NCBI GenBank assembly: GCA_030043675.1
Contig: JASHXG010000066.1
Coordinates: 1-5,922, forward strand
From: Vulcanimicrobiota bacterium
Lineage (GTDB): Bacteria > Vulcanimicrobiota > Vulcanimicrobiia > Vulcanimicrobiales > Vulcanimicrobiaceae
Direction of reading: 5' to 3'
Length of the DNA stretch: 5,922 nucleotides
Shown here: in pieces, positions 4,916 through 5,922 of the stretch
Numbering within the stretch: the stretch's first letter is position 1
How the letters are laid out: every line of letters begins with the position of its first letter
Notes under the pieces: generated by a model
The model's database searches: none
Told to the model about the DNA's origin: nothing
The model's input: only the letters and a program-made list of their open reading frames with translations
Made by a program: the position numbers and the translations under genes

Positions 4916-5827
4916 TTACCAAGAGAAGACGACCTTGCCGTTGCCTCGCGGCGCTCCTCCGGAAGTTTCTTTGACATTGGTTGCCGATTTCTCGACGTAC
5001 GACGAGCCGCCGCCGCCGCCGCCACCGGAGGCGCCGCCGCCATACTCTCCGCAGCAGCCGCCGCTCCCACCGCCACCGCCGCCGTAATAGCCGCCGCCTC
5101 CGCCACCGCCTTCGCCCGAACAGCCATTGGCGCCGGCGCCACCGTCGCGGCTGATTCCCGCGTCTCCGCTGGTGCCCGTACAGCCTGGGCTCCCACCCAG
5201 CGTGCTTCCGCCGTAGGAACCTCCGGCGCCGCCTCCTCCGCCCGCTGTCTGCGAGGCTCCGCCGCCGCCGCCGGGAGGTCCGGCGCATTCGCCCCCGCCG
5301 CCCTGCGCGCCGGATTTTGCGCCGCCCTCTCCGCCGTGCCCGCCGATGCACGAGTAGAAGCTGCTGGAGCCGCTCATGAAAAGAAAGCTTTCGCCTTGAC
5401 CGCCTCCGCCTGCGGCGACCACAATGCGCTCAGCAAGCGTACCGCGTCCGGTGCGCACGTCCGAACTTCCGCCACCGTCATAGGCGCCGCTCCCGCCGCC
5501 ATTAAAGCCGCCGGTGCTGCCTTGACCGCCGACGTAGACGATCAACAACTGCCCGGGCTTAACTGCGATCGTGGCCCCAACGGCCGCGCCCCGACCGCCC
5601 GCGGCGCCGTGCCGTTTGCCGTCCCCGCTCGCACCGTAAGCGGCGATGGTCAGCGCAGTGACGCCCGAGGGGACTCGGAATGTTTGGCGCTTGCCCGTGT
5701 AGTGGAGGGTGCGCGAGCCTCCGGGAGGACTTAACGTCGGGACGGACGGCGAAGGGACGCTGCCGGCGCACCCAGCCAGGAGTGCGGCAGCAGCGAAAGC
5801 GCCTGCAAGACGACATACATGCAGCAT
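4916..5827 (-). CDS. Glycine-rich lipoprotein with an ALK/LTK-type polyglycine domain, 303 aa
   Basis: The start at 5827 is preferred because AAGAGG lies 7 bases upstream and the protein then opens with a lipoprotein signal: M-L-H-V-C-R, a hydrophobic core, and the lipobox L-A-G-C with Cys20 as the lipidated residue. A Pro/Ser linker follows at about 22-37. The domain begins with T-F-R-V-P-S-G-V-T-A-L-T-I-A-A-Y-G at 49-65, continues through V-K-P-G-Q-L-L-I-V-Y-V-G-G-Q-G at 89-103 and G-G-G-S-S-D-V-R at 118-125, and then has long Gly runs from 139 to 275 ending in G-G-G-G-S-S-Y-V. It closes with the strand G-N-G-K-V-V-F-S-W. This order matches the bacterial glycine-rich domain shared with ALK/LTK receptors, where Gly-rich segments pack as polyglycine-II helices on a beta scaffold. 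Six further Cys (160, 181, 216, 236, 258, 259) could form disulfides. Expected location is the cell envelope or surface, possibly adhesive or structural; that role is inference. Confidence 0.93.
   Translation of the reverse strand: MLHVCRLAGAFAAAALLAGCAGSVPSPSVPTLSPPGGSRTLHYTGKRQTFRVPSGVTALTIAAYGASGDGKRHGAAGGRGAAVGATIAVKPGQLLIVYVGGQGSTGGFNGGGSGAYDGGGSSDVRTGRGTLAERIVVAAGGGGQGESFLFMSGSSSFYSCIGGHGGEGGAKSGAQGGGGECAGPPGGGGGASQTAGGGGGAGGSYGGSTLGGSPGCTGTSGDAGISRDGGAGANGCSGEGGGGGGGYYGGGGGGSGGCCGEYGGGASGGGGGGGSSYVEKSATNVKETSGGAPRGNGKVVFSW
5006..5023 (-). repeat. Six tandem GCC/GGC triplets
   Basis: On the plus strand GCC is repeated six times. On the coding (minus) strand these are GGC codons in the last long Gly run of the lipoprotein (around residues 269-274). 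Such a tract may change length by slippage without breaking the frame. Confidence 0.6.
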
Positions 5828-5834
5828 GGTCGTA

Positions 5835-5840
5835 CCTCTT
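5835..5840 (-). promoter_or_regulatory. Ribosome binding site deciding the lipoprotein start
   Basis: AAGAGG on the minus strand, 7 bases before the ATG at 5827. It favours this start over the in-frame ATG at 5914, which would place a charged extension in front of the signal peptide. Confidence 0.65.
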
Positions 5841-5847
5841 AGGGTAT

Positions 5848-5853
5848 ATTCTA
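5848..5853 (-). promoter_or_regulatory. Possible -10 element of the lipoprotein gene
   Basis: TAGAAT on the minus strand, within the only A/T-rich patch of this intergenic region, just upstream of the Shine-Dalgarno. No matching -35 hexamer is seen at the usual distance (TTGCAC is only 9 bases away), and the leader would be very short. Confidence 0.25.
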
Positions 5854-5881
5854 CAGCACAACGTGCAATGGGGGCGCGGCT

Positions 5882-5922
5882 ATGAACGTGCAAAGCCGGT
5901 ATGAAGTCCGTCATTCGACCGT
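5882..5922 (+). CDS. Possible start of a divergent gene, cut by the window end
   Basis: ATG at 5882 opens a frame (M-N-V-Q-S-R-Y-E-V-R-H-S-T) that runs off the window. A G-rich stretch (TGGGGGC, about 5868-5874) lies just upstream but is a poor Shine-Dalgarno. Only 13 codons are visible, so no function or certainty can be offered. Confidence 0.15.
   Translation, partial: MNVQSRYEVRHST

Noticed and set aside
4690..5351. Minus-strand open frames with Arg-rich or Ala-rich products across the lipoprotein
   Set aside because: Out-of-frame readings of the GGC/GCC-rich glycine codons. Their compositions are what frame shifts of poly-Gly coding produce.
5336..5734. 132-codon plus-strand open frame
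   Set aside because: Antisense of the glycine-rich lipoprotein, Ala/Arg-rich, with no Shine-Dalgarno or motif.

Overview
This is a moderately GC-rich bacterial window of densely packed, mostly unrelated accessory-type genes. It contains no rRNA, convincing tRNA, CRISPR array, insertion sequence or phage module. The taxon cannot be fixed from sequence alone. A free-living, probably soil or acid-soil bacterium fits the mix of lipoprotein, sulfatase, carboxypeptidase-regulatory-like and glycine-rich proteins. From memory, Eremiobacterota/Vulcanimicrobiota or Acidobacteriota carry similar small secreted proteins, but that assignment is weak.

Layout from left to right: (1) bases 1-710 (+), the 3' two-thirds of a zinc-dependent succinylglutamate desuccinylase/aspartoacylase-family hydrolase whose N-terminus lies outside the window. 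(2) bases 811-1050 (-), a 79-residue protein that reads like a bacterial Sm/LSm-fold protein. (3) bases 1215-1562 (+), divergent from it, a small secreted protein with one carboxypeptidase-regulatory-like beta-sandwich. (4) an intergenic stretch with two DNA palindromes. (5) bases 1765-2010 and 2030-3139 (+), a two-gene operon of an 81-residue and a 369-residue protein of unknown function, the least explained part of the window. (6) bases 3163-4572 (-), convergent with that operon, a cysteine-type sulfatase with no signal peptide. (7) bases 4573-4915, a 343-base gap with ambiguous coding potential. (8) bases 4916-5827 (-), a lipoprotein with a large glycine-rich domain of the type also found in ALK/LTK receptors.

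The genes do not assemble into one obvious pathway. The only convincing operon is the 1765-3139 pair (19-base gap, strong Shine-Dalgarno between them). The sulfatase needs post-translational conversion of its active-site cysteine to formylglycine by an enzyme encoded elsewhere. The best candidate for something undescribed is the 1765-3139 cassette. The LSm-like mini-protein and the six-cysteine polyglycine lipoprotein are next.
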